From the NCBI GenBank assembly GCA_036362985.1, contig JAYGXS010000003.1, positions 32,575,932 to 32,639,931 of the forward strand: a DNA stretch of 64,000 bases, given 5' to 3'. Position numbers and translations under genes: made by a program. A model generated the notes under the pieces. The model was given only the letters and a program-made list of their open reading frames with translations. It did no database searches and had not been told where the DNA came from. This DNA is from Ligula intestinalis (taxonomy: Eukaryota > Platyhelminthes > Cestoda > Diphyllobothriidea > Diphyllobothriidae). This document shows positions 11,562 through 24,197 of the stretch, one piece after another (within the stretch, counting starts at the first letter, position 1; each line of letters starts with the position of its first letter).

Positions 11562-14500
11562 CAAGGAACACTTTCAGTTTAAAAATTGGAAACAAGTGGA
11601 TAATTAATCTGTTTAGAAAATGTTCTACTAACCTATTTGGCTCATTAATGTCTACGCATTTTGCTCTTTTTCAAAATTATGACCAATACACTATTGAAAT
11701 ATGTTGTCCGTTGAGGCGCATCCCTGATAAATGCCGATAATATTACTGACTCAAAGGATAAATGTTTTTGATCTTTTTTATCATAACCGCTATTCTCCTG
11801 TTTAAATCCTTTATGATGCCTTCTAGCATTTAAATCTACTATTGAGTGGTCATTTTAATGACAATTTTTAATGGTTATGGAAAAATTTACTGTTTAGTCG
11901 ATTTAATAGCTGCTATTATGTTCATTCCGCCCCTAAAGTACGTATTAGCAGAGTAAGTAGCAGAGGAAGAAATATTTTGACATGCTGAGTAGTCAACCTA
12001 GCCGCTAATGGTGGGCATTATTGCGGTGTATGATGAAATATAGCTGAAAAGCATGAATGTTAAAACAAGAAATCATTCTACAGTAGCTTACTACAGTCTA
12101 ACGGCCAATAACATATAAATGCGCAGATGCAATGAGGATATGTATTCACTTATGAACTCGCCTGAATGTAGGATAACGCTGATTTCCATCGAACACTGAA
12201 ATTAGTTTTGTTAATAAAGTACCTTTGCGACCTATCCTGCATTAAAAAAACTTTTGTTTAATGTGCTAAGTGAAAAAAATTAATGCTACAATATTCCAGG
12301 TGCTTTGAGTGTATCATCCGGATGCTAGTCCTACCATTTCATAAGTAACACCGCCGTTTTCACTGTAGTCCTGATCATTCTACTTTCACGCCTAATACAC
12401 TCAAACATGAAATGATCGGATATGTAGGCCCCTGGATCTGAAGCACATAGCCTGTCCTGTTTTTGTTTTTAATGTCATAGCTATGGAAAGAATCCCTCTG
12501 CGTGCTAATTTATTCATTTGTGTAACGATATGCTTTGAGTACTTAGGTTTTGTTTATGTGTTTTAATGGCACTCTCAATTTCGTTGCGATATGTGGTCCT
12601 AGAAGAATAATGTTGGCAGAATTTTACTTATTTGTTAGGCTTTTTTCAAAACTTTAGCTGCTTATTCGCGGTGAGGCCTACGCTTAAAACATCCATTACA
12701 CTTTTAAACGGTCATGGGTTAAATTATAGCTAAGGAGGGGGTATAACATAACCTTTAATCTCTAATCTTCGTTTTGTCATCTAAATTCCCTTGCAAAAGT
12801 TCATATTATGAAGATAGACGGCAGGTTCAAATGGCGTTGAACATTTACAACTGAAGGTAGAAACATGGTCAGCAGCGGCCGCTTCAGCCTTTTTTGTGGT
12901 CGTTGTTGCCTCTACTAAGTGGTTGTGGATATGGGCTTTTCAATTACTCATTCACTTTTGAAAGCCTGATCATTATATAGTCATGGTGAGAATGCGAGTA
13001 CCAGCGCCTCGATAATAAGAACATGAAGACGCAATCAGCGGCACAGTAAGTTTATTAACAAATTATCAATAAATTCGCCCATTAGGACCGGGAAGCCGTG
13101 GTTTATCAATAAAGCTAGCACTTGGAACTGTAAGTAGGATGAACTGTGGAAAATGGGAAGGCAGCGCGGTAAACCAATGCCTTCCTGGCCGTGATTTAAT
13201 ATAACGGCCAGTAATACCAGCAATATGAATAATTCAGTCTTTTTTGTTTTTTTTAGCGTACAGTGTTCACATTTATGCAAACAGTTTCGGTGCATGTAGA
13301 TAACGGGCTTTAAACACTAATGGCTACGGTAAGAGATGTAAAAAATACACAGTGTGGTCCGCTTATTCATGAAACTGCATACACAAGTTGGAATAAAATA
13401 TCCTCCTACGTTTAAGGACTCCGCTATAACAGACTAAGCAAATAACTTTACTAGGTAATAGCGAAGAGAAACGATGAATGCAAAGTAGAATGGCAAGAAA
13501 TTGTTTGGCGCCTCTGCTGTTATCAGCCAGCCCCGATCGCATGCAACTTAACCCAAGTTCATGCAATCCGTGAGCAGACTTCTCGATCCTTTGAAAACAA
13601 AAATGAAGTTGAGCCAGTCGAACTCTCTTGACAAGCTGGTTGAACTACTTTATTCAGCACGGTATTGCGGCCGACAGTCTATTCGTGAGCTTCTGGTTAT
13701 TCGTTCATAGAAACGCAAGTACTATTTATGCAACAAATGTATAGTGTCATTGCCAGTTCCTGATTATGGGTCAATTATTTTGTTGGGGTTGACGGATTTT
13801 GACTCAAGTATTCATAGAAAATTTCGAACTGACCTTAACGAATTTCATCCCACCGGGTTAACTCTACGTTATTGTAGTTATTTCAGCAATAGTTAAAAAA
13901 GCTGAATCATATAGTTTTTCTGAAAAGCAGAAGCTTGAAACAGCGCGAGAGCTAAGTTTTTTGTCTCTTGCAGGAGGTGGTCAGCATCCTGATGTTTATG
14001 TTTTGAGGATCGAACCCATGGACAGAAAGCGGTGAAATGACAATTCTCGAAAGTTTTTTTGCGCTGCATACCTTCTTTGTTCATTAAATATTGAACGTGA
14101 TGAGGAAATTCCGAAAGCTAGCTCCTCATTAATGCATTCCATTGCATCTGAATGGTTAGTTTTGTGATATTCATAGCCCTTACGATCCTTGTAAGTTTAG
14201 CCTATGCGTTCAATTGCATAGGCGTCGACTTAGAGGTTGTAAAATAGGTTATATTCACAAATCAGTCGCGTAAATAGTACAGTGCGCGCCAAAATTCGTG
14301 CAAAATGCCGACAGGCGAAAGATTGATAATCTTACGCTTATCGGTATTGACTCAGGTTGTGATAATGATTATCGAGTAGTCTATCCTGAAGTTATTTCAG
14401 TCATGATAGTGTGTGGGCTTTTTAATGCGCTCAATTCTGACCGCCAAATAGTTAAATACTATGCGTTTTATCATTGATTTAAACTGCCTTTATAAATTTT

Positions 14501-15424
14501 AATGTATTTTATGGTAAACATGCACGAAAAAATTATTTCTTGTACTTGTCTGTTCCGCCAAGACGCTACAACAGTTTGTTACGGTGGTACCTGTGCGCTT
14601 TTACTACTGCAGTTGGCGACCATTCCGGGATTTGGCTTGTCTCCTTATCCGTGAATTTTTCTCCTTCAAACTCTCCAAGGCAAGCCTAGAGCAAAACATG
14701 TACACAAGAGTTATCGATAAAAATGGAACATAGTCAACACTTACTGTGAGCCAAATGCAACCACAAGAACCGCAAGTACCTCAAAAAAGCGTGTTGACAA
14801 TTTGAGCAGGAACTCAACAAAAATAAAGCTGCATATGAAAACCTTGTTACCCTTGTGGTCTGCAACGCCACTTTAACCATAAGCATGCTTGATAGATACG
14901 CAAACCGAACAGTCTTGCGGCTAATCACGCTAAAGACTGATGAATAGGCACTAAGTAAGAGCTTGTCTACTTTTTTTCTCCCCAACCTGTTCTTCCAATA
15001 CGCATGGTATTTTTGCCTTTCCTGTCCTGGGAGCACTTTCGAAACGTTGGTCGCAAGATGCTGTCGGCGGGAATATCTGCGCTTTTTGGTGAAAGCACTT
15101 TGAACTGACGCCACGGAAGCATTTAGTTGTTACAAAGGTAGCGCGTTCGTTACATTTTTTATTGCCGCTGAAGCTGAATTCTTCAAAATGATCCCAAAAC
15201 GCAGACGACTATGAAGGCAAGTCAGCTATTGACTGTTGCGTTTAAGAGTGAGGTAGGAGGAAGCTCATTGGTTGTGGAGTGCTACTATGCTCTAGCCTAA
15301 TCGCCTTTAGAATTTAACTTAAATTACGTATCCGTTGCTTAAATTGCCTTGGATTATAAACTCTAATTTCGAGACTGACCCTTGAAAGTTAAGTTTGCAT
15401 TAGTTATATAAATGAGTCTTCAAA
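11562..15424. other. no gene recognised
   Basis: AT-rich DNA with motif-free frames only. The longest (14,734-15,114, minus) is basic but opens with GTG, has no ATG near its start and no recognisable domain. Confidence 0.4.
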
Positions 15425-16355
15425 CGGTGGTACAGTCCTGCAAGTCCTGCAAACAACTTTCATGCCGAAATTTAAATTGGTGATTTGGCATATAGTTGGA
15501 CAAGTTATTTTGATCAACTGAGTGTATTTGATGATTAGAAATGCTTGAGTTTGTAAAACTGCCATCTTAAATAAAGTTATGGAGCGAAATAGGCACTAAT
15601 TTTGGCTAAATTATGAGTAAGTTTATATCAAACAAATTTTATATGCTAAAAGGTATGACAGAATGAAAGTTTTTACTAATATGCATTGTGCTGTGGAAGA
15701 ATTCCAGAATAATTAAAAACGTGGAATAATACTCCCTTCGAGAACTGGAAGATTTTGTGCGAAGTTGATGAAATGGAAGTGAAGCCAAATTTAAGAAATC
15801 ACATTTATTTTCAGAAACAAGTAACAATTTAAGTTTTAAAAATTACATTTTGCTATTCCATTAAGTTTTGTGCCATAAAGTGCAGTAATAAGTTTGTATG
15901 ACAAAATTGCTTTACTTCACCGATAACGACGAGCGCATAAGCTCACTTTGCCACATATGTTACCGTGAAGGTGACGTAAAGGAGGCCTTATTAAATGTAA
16001 GTAAGGTAGAAATATACATTTTTGCAAACAACACGTTCAGCTTATGTGTTATTAAGAAACGGAACAGACAGAAGAATAATAAGTATTTCAAAAAATGATC
16101 ATATACATGGCCTTTTTTACATTCGAAAGCTTATAACGGATCGTGGAATTAATCCCCTTAAGAGAAAAATAATCCGTTATGGATAAAAAAGTATGTTCTT
16201 TTATCTCCAGTCAAATTGAATCGTTTATCTTCAGGTAAATCAAAGAAATTTTCAAAGGTATCTCATTTCCCTCTGACATTACCTTGGAAAAAGTTATATG
16301 CAAAGAAGTTCGTTAGCTAAATATCCAATAAAAGCACGTTTTAAAGAGGTAACCT
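15425..16355 (+). repeat. 0.9 kb unclassified dispersed repeat, copy 1
   Basis: This segment aligns almost end to end with 39,990-40,880 in the same orientation. Shared blocks include TTATTTTGATCAACTGAGTG, TTTTGTGCGAAGTTGAT, AATCACATTTATTTTCAGAA, AAACGGAACAGACAGAAGAA and, at the right end, TTTAAAGAGGTAACCTATTA. Similarity stops after that last block in both copies. There is no long open frame and no clear terminal repeat, so the class is unknown. Weaker matches to 61,820-62,300 suggest a larger family. Confidence 0.75.
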
Positions 16356-19300
16356 ATTATGAATACTTTGTTTATTAATCTTAGGAATAACAATCTGCGT
16401 GGTATCAAGCAGACATTTTGTATGCTAGACAATGTGGTTTGCTGTTTTGAAGCATTCCACCTATGACCAACATGGCCATCTTCATAAGAACTTATAGCCA
16501 AACGCTCGTTTTTTCGGTAAATGCTATTTAGCTTTATCTTATTTTAAAGGTTTCGATGCAAATGTCGAACAGAAGCACAATTTATTAACTTATTAATGAA
16601 CACACTAAAAACGAGCGAAGTGATGAGAGACTTTATTCCACGATATTTGCTAAATAGTAATCCACTAATTACCACATATGCAAAATATTTTGACTTAAGA
16701 AAATTTATTTTTATATGAAGAAAGTGGTTGCTTTAAGTTGTATGATTGACAAAGTATTTAAATTTATTGTTCTAATTTATAGCAAATTTTTACGTCTCCG
16801 GAATCTGAGGATTATCGCGAAAATTTATTTTTCTTAACAAACACTTAGTAATTCTTATAGTTCTTTTGAGTACTTTATATGCCTAATGCTGCTTATTATT
16901 ATTTATAAGTTTTCGTAAATGCGTACTTGCTGGTACAAACTTAGGCAAGTTGCTTGCAGGACTCGCAATACTTTATTTTACTGAAGGGGTGTGAACAGGA
17001 AATAGCTAAATAGTAAAGCCCTCTGTTGTTAGTGGATCATGTAGATCATTGGGATTTTCTTAACAAATTTATATTGGTCACGAAGGTTAAAGTAGGTTTT
17101 TTTATAGGATTTGACAGAGACTGCTTTGTTTTTCCAAAGAATGACATTTGGTAGCCTATGCAACTGTCGGATTAAGGATAGTTACAAGTAATTCCAGCAA
17201 CCTGGACCAACCGCCTTCTAATAGGATATTTTTTGATTTTGGGTTGACTATGTGCCAGTTATTAAGGACTCTGATTTTGTGGATTATAACCATAGAAGAG
17301 CAGAGGAATTTGAAATGATCTCTTCATGCCTTGCAGCCACATATTCGAAGAAGCAGGATTCGAAAATGCGCCCCGAAGGACTTGACTTACTGACTGCTCA
17401 CCGCGATGCCGATACTAGCATGATGAATAGAAGGTGCCTGTTCCAACCAACAACAAGGATAGATCGATATGAATTCGTAAATAATGGCCCTAAAATCCAA
17501 AAATTACGGCTTAAAGTACAACGCAACTGTTAATTGAAATCAGAAACCAACTGTCATACTTTTTGCCGCAGTGGCACACTTTTTTATTGAGCAAATAATA
17601 TATTAACAAGTCTGCATTTAGTTCATTAAATTGTTTTACTAATGAGGCAGCTTTTTCTGATTCTTATTTTATTCTGAGCAAGGTCTTAACATCCTACGTA
17701 GACACCGTGAATCGACTCGAATCTAAATTGGAATAATCATCTCATGATGCGATTTCCGTGGGTACTTACTTTTCGGAATCTTAATTGCAAAAAACTCCGA
17801 TTTCACTGAAACCTTAATTGTTATCTTCATCTCTGTCATACAATCTCTACACGCAAGGTGTTCTATAAAGATATTCTTAAATATTCTGCAGCCGATTTCG
17901 TCTAAATTCTGTCAGTTTAAATTCTATATAAAGACCCACAAAGGAAGTTTTCTCTACTAAAAGACTTTTTGAGTATCAAATCCATTCAGCAGATCAAAAT
18001 ATTCCGCAAATATTCCCATTTTACAATTGAAAATTCAGGTTGGCAGACACATGTTTTCGGCAATTCATCTGCGGGCCAGTAAAATGCAAGGACACAAATG
18101 GTCAGTCATAGTTAGTTTAGTTCTTAAATGTTTCGCGGGGTAGGGGGAGGGGATGGGGGTTTAATGAGTCATCGTGGTGTTCCCTCGTCTCACGCATGCG
18201 GGTTCTAGCCTGTTGGTGGCGTGGGGTCCGGCAAGCAGGGAAGAGGGGGGAGGAAGGGGTGTTCTCAGTGTCGGCGTGCGTAGTTGGTGGGGGGCGTATG
18301 TCCTGGCGACACGGTATTTACTGCGGTAGTAGGCAAGGATAAGCAGACTGCGGCCACTATTGTCTTTTGACAGCAGAGAGAAGGCTTTGTTAAACGGATT
18401 GCCAATGCTTCGGCTGTGGCGAGCACCCGTTTGCGCAGGCTTTTATAATAGTGTGTCGGAGTCAGGTATATGACTAGATCAAAATATTAAGACCAAAAAT
18501 ACGCTAAACTACCAACTCGAATTTCAATCAGAGCTTTCCATCGGTTAGGTCACCTAATTTAATCTAGTCACAGGGACTATCTCTGAGTGCATTAATCTAG
18601 AGCCTCGTTGATTTAACTTATTTGTTGCGCGTTGAAAGTCAGTACGTACAATTGTGCCATGCGCAACATCTTTACACAGTTTTTACAAGTTGTTTTGCAA
18701 GGCAATTTCAGTTTACAAAGTGTCGTTATTTCTGAGAATTTGAAGTTTCCTGGGAGGTAAATAAGAGGTTACAATGAAAAATAAAGTCTGGAGTGTCGTG
18801 CTTCAACATCTCGCAGTTCTGACATAAATCAAATTTCAATGTAGGATTTTGATCCAACAGTAATAAATTTAAAGCAGGCGCTAGCAATATACTTTGAAGC
18901 AGTTGTTGTCCCAACTACTATGCACAACTCTGCACACATACGGAATGCTGGTTGTAGTTATCCGACAGGGAAAGATCGCAATCAGAGACGAAGAATGTTC
19001 AAACGTCCATTTCTGGCCTATTTCTAGCATGGTCAGTGGATCATGGATGGTACTCTGGTTGGACTAACCTAAAAGTAGGATACGAATCCAGGTAATTAGC
19101 AGGCATTTATTTTAAATGTTCAACGATTTGCAGCACAAATTTGCAATGTTCTTGTTGTGGTTGAGAATGCTTAGGTAAATGTTGTAAGGACACATCATGG
19201 AGGCCATTCTTTCTAATTTTTCTTGGTGCTTCAATGTAAAGTCTTCACATTTGATCAAAAAGCGATAAGCAATCAGTAGTTTTACAATTGTTTCAGAAGA

Positions 19301-20334
19301 AGAGGGAAGACTTAACGAGTCATTTCTAATTTACTGACTGTTGTTTGCCAAGCCCCGCGGCAAAAGGGAGGTGAAACGTTCGCTGTCGGGTGGGTCAAAT
19401 ACCATTTATATCCCATTTATAGCAAGACGGCCTGGATTCCGTACAAAACTGATAAATTCGAACTTGCGCAAAACTTTCTAGGTGTGAACCTTAGGGAATC
19501 TTTTGGATAGCTAAGTCTTCCCGCATACGTGTCTTGGCGTTCTTTATACTTATTGGATGTTAGAAGTTGTAGCCAAAATATATTCATCTGATATACTTCA
19601 CAATTTCCTGAGGGAAAATGGGGAGCCCGAAGTGACTTACTTGCATATTTTCTCTTTTTTGAGAACGGTTCCTTGAAGTCAGCCTCTTTGATATTTGCCT
19701 GAACAGAATACTAGTTCTTTCACTGAAGGCCTTTACTCTGCTTAAAGTCTAGGTGAGAGGTTCGGCCAGAATGTTTCGCCGGCTACTGGATATGTACAGA
19801 TATTTACAATTTTTCACTTGCATCATTCATAGGCAACTTGTTGCATACGCTCTTCTTCTTTCCCACTTCAGTTGTTTCTTACCCGTAGCCTCCCGCTGCT
19901 CATTTCCAGTCACACAACTGGGGCTTCTCGAGTTCCAAAACCAACTTGCGTCCTCATCGAAAGCAATACCATGAGTTCCTAGAACAGCAGTGTTCGGAAA
20001 ATTTAAAAAAATTAATTTAGAGTCTTGCAATTACAGGCAAGTTATAAAATAGGTCCTTTAGTATTATTGTGCCATAGACGTACCCTCTTGCTTGAATGGA
20101 TAATTCGACGTGAGTACCGCTCAAAAGGAGTACTCCTGCTGGAGCCTGATACTACATTTAGTTGTTAAGCGTATGACTAACTGATTGGTTGGTTATTCGC
20201 CACCATATACGCTCTGCTAAATAAGAAGAGCACAGGTTCAGTGAAATGTGGAAGCTGTGGAAAGCCTGGTCAGATCAATATTGTCGAAGGTTAAAATGCA
20301 CCTATTTGAACTGAAATAGAACTGGCGTGCCATG
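16356..20334. other. no gene recognised; includes a G-rich patch at 18.1-18.4 kb
   Basis: Mostly AT-rich. Between about 18,130 and 18,320 the plus strand becomes strikingly G-rich, with runs of four to six G. No open frame with recognisable motifs. Confidence 0.4.
18137..18159 (+). other. G-quadruplex-forming motif
   Basis: Four runs of four or five G separated by loops of one or two bases lie within 23 bases, which meets the usual intramolecular G-quadruplex pattern. It stands in an otherwise AT-rich background next to further G runs up to about 18,290. Its function is unknown. Confidence 0.6.
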
Positions 20335-20622
20335 ACCTCGTTGATGAACGTTCACCGATCGCTAACGAAACTCACTCGTCCCGCTCTGGCTTGGGTCTCA
20401 TTTCTCGGGCCCCGACAGCAGCCGCACAGCGGCTAGTAGTCTAGAAAGATAGTATTGTCGACGAGGACAAGAAAGAATAAACGGCCATGTCGGGTTTATT
20501 AGCCGTCCTCAGCCAGTCATACCAAACGCAAAGCTGTGTACCACCTGAGGCCCTAACTCACGAACTTTTGATCGGCATTCTAATGCTCTAATCAAGAGCT
20601 CGTTGTCTTACCATTCCAGTCT
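20335..20622 (-). repeat. tRNA-derived SINE-like repeat, copy B
   Basis: Minus-strand copy of the family at 6.3 and 42.4 kb. The tRNA-like head is at about 20,608-20,541, followed by the body with GGCTGAGGACGGCTAATAA, a TCGACAATACTATCT block and the terminal block GAACGTTCATCAACGAG. The head is more diverged than in the other copies: the B box is GTTCGTGAGTTAGG rather than GAGTTCGAGTC. Confidence 0.65.
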
Positions 20623-21049
20623 CCATCGCCTATGCCGGTAATACTATGTGCCATCACCTGTTGTTGACCTCAGGCTGATCGAAGTATTTTCATGTTCAGC
20701 GCCGGCTTGTATCTCACTCAAGATTGCCACGCAAGGCTACGCAAATATCGCCATATAATTGACCGTGAGAAGACCAAATGCTGTGAGCTCATGGGTGAGG
20801 ACAGCACAACACTGCTTCAGTAGAGAACTCTTGAACGAGCCCGCGACAGGACAATTAGGAAGTATTTCCGTTCGCTACCTCGAAAACTTGGTGGACGTTG
20901 TCCAGGCACTTTAGTGGCGTGCGTTGTGAATCATTACCTTGAAGGGATGGGGGGATTTTAGAACCTGCCAGCGTTGCTCGGCTTGGTGGTTTTTTTCCTC
21001 CCTCAAGCGATCTGTCATCGGGCTGTACCTGTGCGCCTTCCTTGAGTCG

Positions 21050-21600
21050 TGTATGGCTTTGTGTATGTAATGACGTAAAAATTTATAAGCTGAAGGAAAG
21101 TCCAGGCCTCTGATGACAGAGCTAGAGATCTGAATACAATACCTCAGGTACTGGCTATTCTGTTACTTCGGCCTAAGATGTTGGCCTCTGAAAATAGAAA
21201 GGATGGTCAAATTATCCAACGTGTATTGCTACTTGAGTGTTTGAGTATAGCCTCCAAATTGCCTGCCTGTGCTCCTGCATAGGGGTCTACCATTTCCGTC
21301 CGGTATCCCCAACGTAATTGCAGTCCACTCGTTGGAAGTTATTTTGAAGAAAATTTCTTAAGATTCAGTGGGTGGTAGCGTGTCCTAAGATGGCATAAAA
21401 CGACCTTTGGTGGGTGGGCTATGCCTACTCTGATGGATTGTAACAGTCGAGAAACCGCCGCACTGACTCCTTGAATGCAGAGAATGCCCCTCCCCTCCAG
21501 AAAAGCCAGTTTACTGTCCCACTGATCGAAGTCTATTTGCGTGGTGCCTAGTTCACTAGACAAAATGTTGAGGATATGCACAAGCAGCAGAGAGATTCCA
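21050..21600 (-). pseudogene. Penelope-like element remnant, GIY-YIG endonuclease end
   Basis: Minus-strand translation gives GVSAAVSRLLQSIRVGIAHP, matching the GVSEAVSRLL..GVGVAH block between the reverse transcriptase and endonuclease of Penelope-like elements. About 30 codons further, in another frame, comes DCNYVGDTGRKW followed by MQEHRQAI. This matches the CNYVG-TGR and EH positions of the GIY-YIG nuclease. A later piece reads RGLDFPSAYKFLRHY. Several frameshifts and stops break it, so it is inactive. No reverse-transcriptase core is visible upstream, so the copy is truncated. Confidence 0.75.
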
Positions 21601-23673
21601 AACGATGAAGATGTTAATCTCTTCTGTCTGCTGGACTGCTACAATGTGCTTCGACGTTCTCGCAGAAATTGCGGATTTAGCTGTGGCTGTGGGACAGAAG
21701 GTTAGTGTTGCTAAATTGAAGAATTTGGTTTCAGGGGCTTGTTTTTCGCCGCATGGCCTTCAGCCAATAATCAATTCCAAACGTTGCGGAATAACGATGA
21801 TAAGTAAAACAACATCAAAGGATAACATGGATGCGTTTGGCTCTTGAATTAGATTTTTGTATGTCTTCAAGGAATCGGCTAGCTGTATTAATTGTTTATG
21901 GTGAATATTTGGCCAGAAATTTAGAGGGGCCGAAAATCTATCTTGCTAACCCATTTGTCGGAATGCAATTAAGGGATACGATGTACCTGAGTGGCACATT
22001 TGTCCTGTGTATCTTCGGTTGCCGTGGCGGATTATGTGGGTTTCATAAAAAAACCAGACGGTGGGTTGGACTGCCCTTCGGCTCAGAGGTTTTTCTGGCC
22101 TTTTTATCTGTGTGACCAAATGTTCCATTTCGCTGGCGCGGCATAGTTTATCAAATTTTCGGTCATCAAATAGACTCTGTGGTTTGATCTAGAAATCTTA
22201 TTTGTTGAACGCTACTGTGGAGTGACCCTTATAAGTCAGTAAGATAATTATGTATTCATTCACTTTTACGCCTTTTAGTTCTCGTTCTTTTTCTTCCTAA
22301 GTGTTTCGCATCCCTTGTGTCACATGAGTAACGAGGAATTCCGCTGAAAAATTCCATCTTCGGTCTCTTCCAATGATCCTTGTTAGTTGAAAAACGGTTT
22401 CAAAGGCGACGATAAACTCTGCGGCTGTGACGCGTCTGCTGAATTGAAAGTGGTTCTAAATAAAAGTACCACAAGTTCTGTACTTACTCCTGGTAAGGTC
22501 TTCGGTTGCCAGACTAGGTGTTCGTGGCTGAATCACTGAAATGTTAGCAATCGTCAGAATTCAACCGATAGATTAATTCACGGCAATCTCACATATTTAC
22601 TATATCACTTTAACATGTAATATCGATATAAATTCAATGACCTCTGCAAACCAGGTACGCGAAGATTGAACTGAATCGCATCAACTTCTAAAATACTTTG
22701 ATTCAGTCAGGGGTGCTATTGAGTTAAACTGACACGGGTAAAGGTAGTTGATTTTTACAGGTCAAAAGTACGTAATGTTCAGCCAAAGCCCCCATGGTAC
22801 TACACAATGAAAGCTAAGTAATCGGATCACATGTTACATGGGTCAATTGCTGATCCCTGTGAAATGCTGAATGACAGGAAAAAATATCACCCGCATTGTC
22901 GCAAGTTGGTTTCAACGAAGAGTCGCCAAATCAGAATCGAAGATTTCGAGATCGAAATGATAATATGCACAATTTATCGATAAGGAGTCCATCTGCCGAT
23001 AAAAAAAATCCGGTCAAGTGGTCCGAATAGGCTTATGGTCAGCGACTAGATACAAGGGAATGCGTACATAGGCCAATGCGGTGAAAATGAGGGTAGGGGC
23101 ACATCATCCTGCAGGGCAGTCTTGCGACTGGCGGCAGCGGGTTCGTGAGGAAGGGGCGGGGGGGTAAGAGTGGCCAATTAAGCACCAATCAATAATTTGC
23201 CATTTGTTGATGAAGGCTGCTGTGCGCCCATTGGCTCAAACGAATGCGCGCCAGTTTGGCCGAAAATTAACGTCACTAATGAAGATTGAGCACTTGTTGA
23301 TAAAGAGCCCAGTAGCCCACTTATTGTACATTTCTGCAGGGTATAGGAATGGCAAGTGTGAGCTTACGACAGGGCGACTTGCTAGGGCGATGAGCACTGC
23401 TCAAAGAAGACCAAACGACATCCGAAAATTGGAACGAAATGGGCAAGAGTGCAAATTGGGGGGTGAGGGCATTAATTATGGGCTGCTTGAATGCATCCCA
23501 GATATTTCGGCAGACTGCTTACTCAGTTCAAGTCATTTGTTGAAATTGTGGACCAAGTAACCAGATTCCAATTGCACCAGAAACACAATAAGCAAACAAT
23601 CATTTCAAAAAATGATGGATATCCGCCCTGACAAGTTATTTGATTTTTCCCTCATTTTAAGGATTGGCATCTG
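21601..23673. other. no gene recognised
   Basis: Short motif-free frames only. The frame at 23,204-23,560 (plus, 118 codons) has no recognisable domain and is not called. Confidence 0.4.
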
Positions 23674-24197
23674 AGCAACAGTAGTTTAAATAGTGCACCT
23701 CATATACCCCTAGTCTGAGCCTTTTTTCTATAGAAATGATGGTCATAGGGGTTTTATGGGTGTATTTTATTGTATTTAGAAATTTTGTTGAATTATATCT
23801 GTCCATTTTTCTAATCTGCATTATATTTTAACCTATTGCAGAAAAAACTAATTATCAAAATGCAGGTTTCTTGTAATTCTGGAAAAATATAAATGGTGGT
23901 TATGAGGTCATCTAGTTCAACCTACCTGAGGTTCAGCTTAGCATTCTGGAGTTACAGTAGTAAAGTCTGCGACGCGAAGTGCCGTGCACAGCTTCAATTT
24001 ACATGCGGAACAACTTACTCCCAGTGGCCGCGGAAACACAATTCAACTAATTTTGTCCACTTTACACTTACTTTACAAATTTCCTTCACTGCCTACCTAA
24101 TTTCCCCCCCCCCAAAAACCCAAATAACCACCAGTTCCGTAGGACAACATGCAGGGAATAAGGATATATGAAGTGCACTACTTAAACTATCTTTACC
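23674..24197 (-). mobile_element. non-autonomous TIR element (MITE-like), copy 2
   Basis: About 524 bp, inverted relative to the copy at 10,985-11,561. The left terminus contains AGTAGTTTAAATAGTGCACC and the right terminus, reverse-complemented, ATAGTTTAAGTAGTGCACTT. The arms share further blocks over about 80 bp. The internal part, reverse-complemented, matches copy 1 through blocks such as CTGGGAGTAA, GCATGTAAATTGAAG and AGATGACCTC. Flanks GGCATCTG and GGTATTGG match at 5 of 8 positions, consistent with a decayed 8-bp duplication. A C run (about 24,105-24,114) sits near the right arm. No transposase. Confidence 0.7.

Noticed and set aside
14734..15114. Minus-strand frame of 126 codons, basic N-terminal half
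   Set aside because: Opens with GTG, has no ATG in its first half, no recognised domain and no supporting splice sites.
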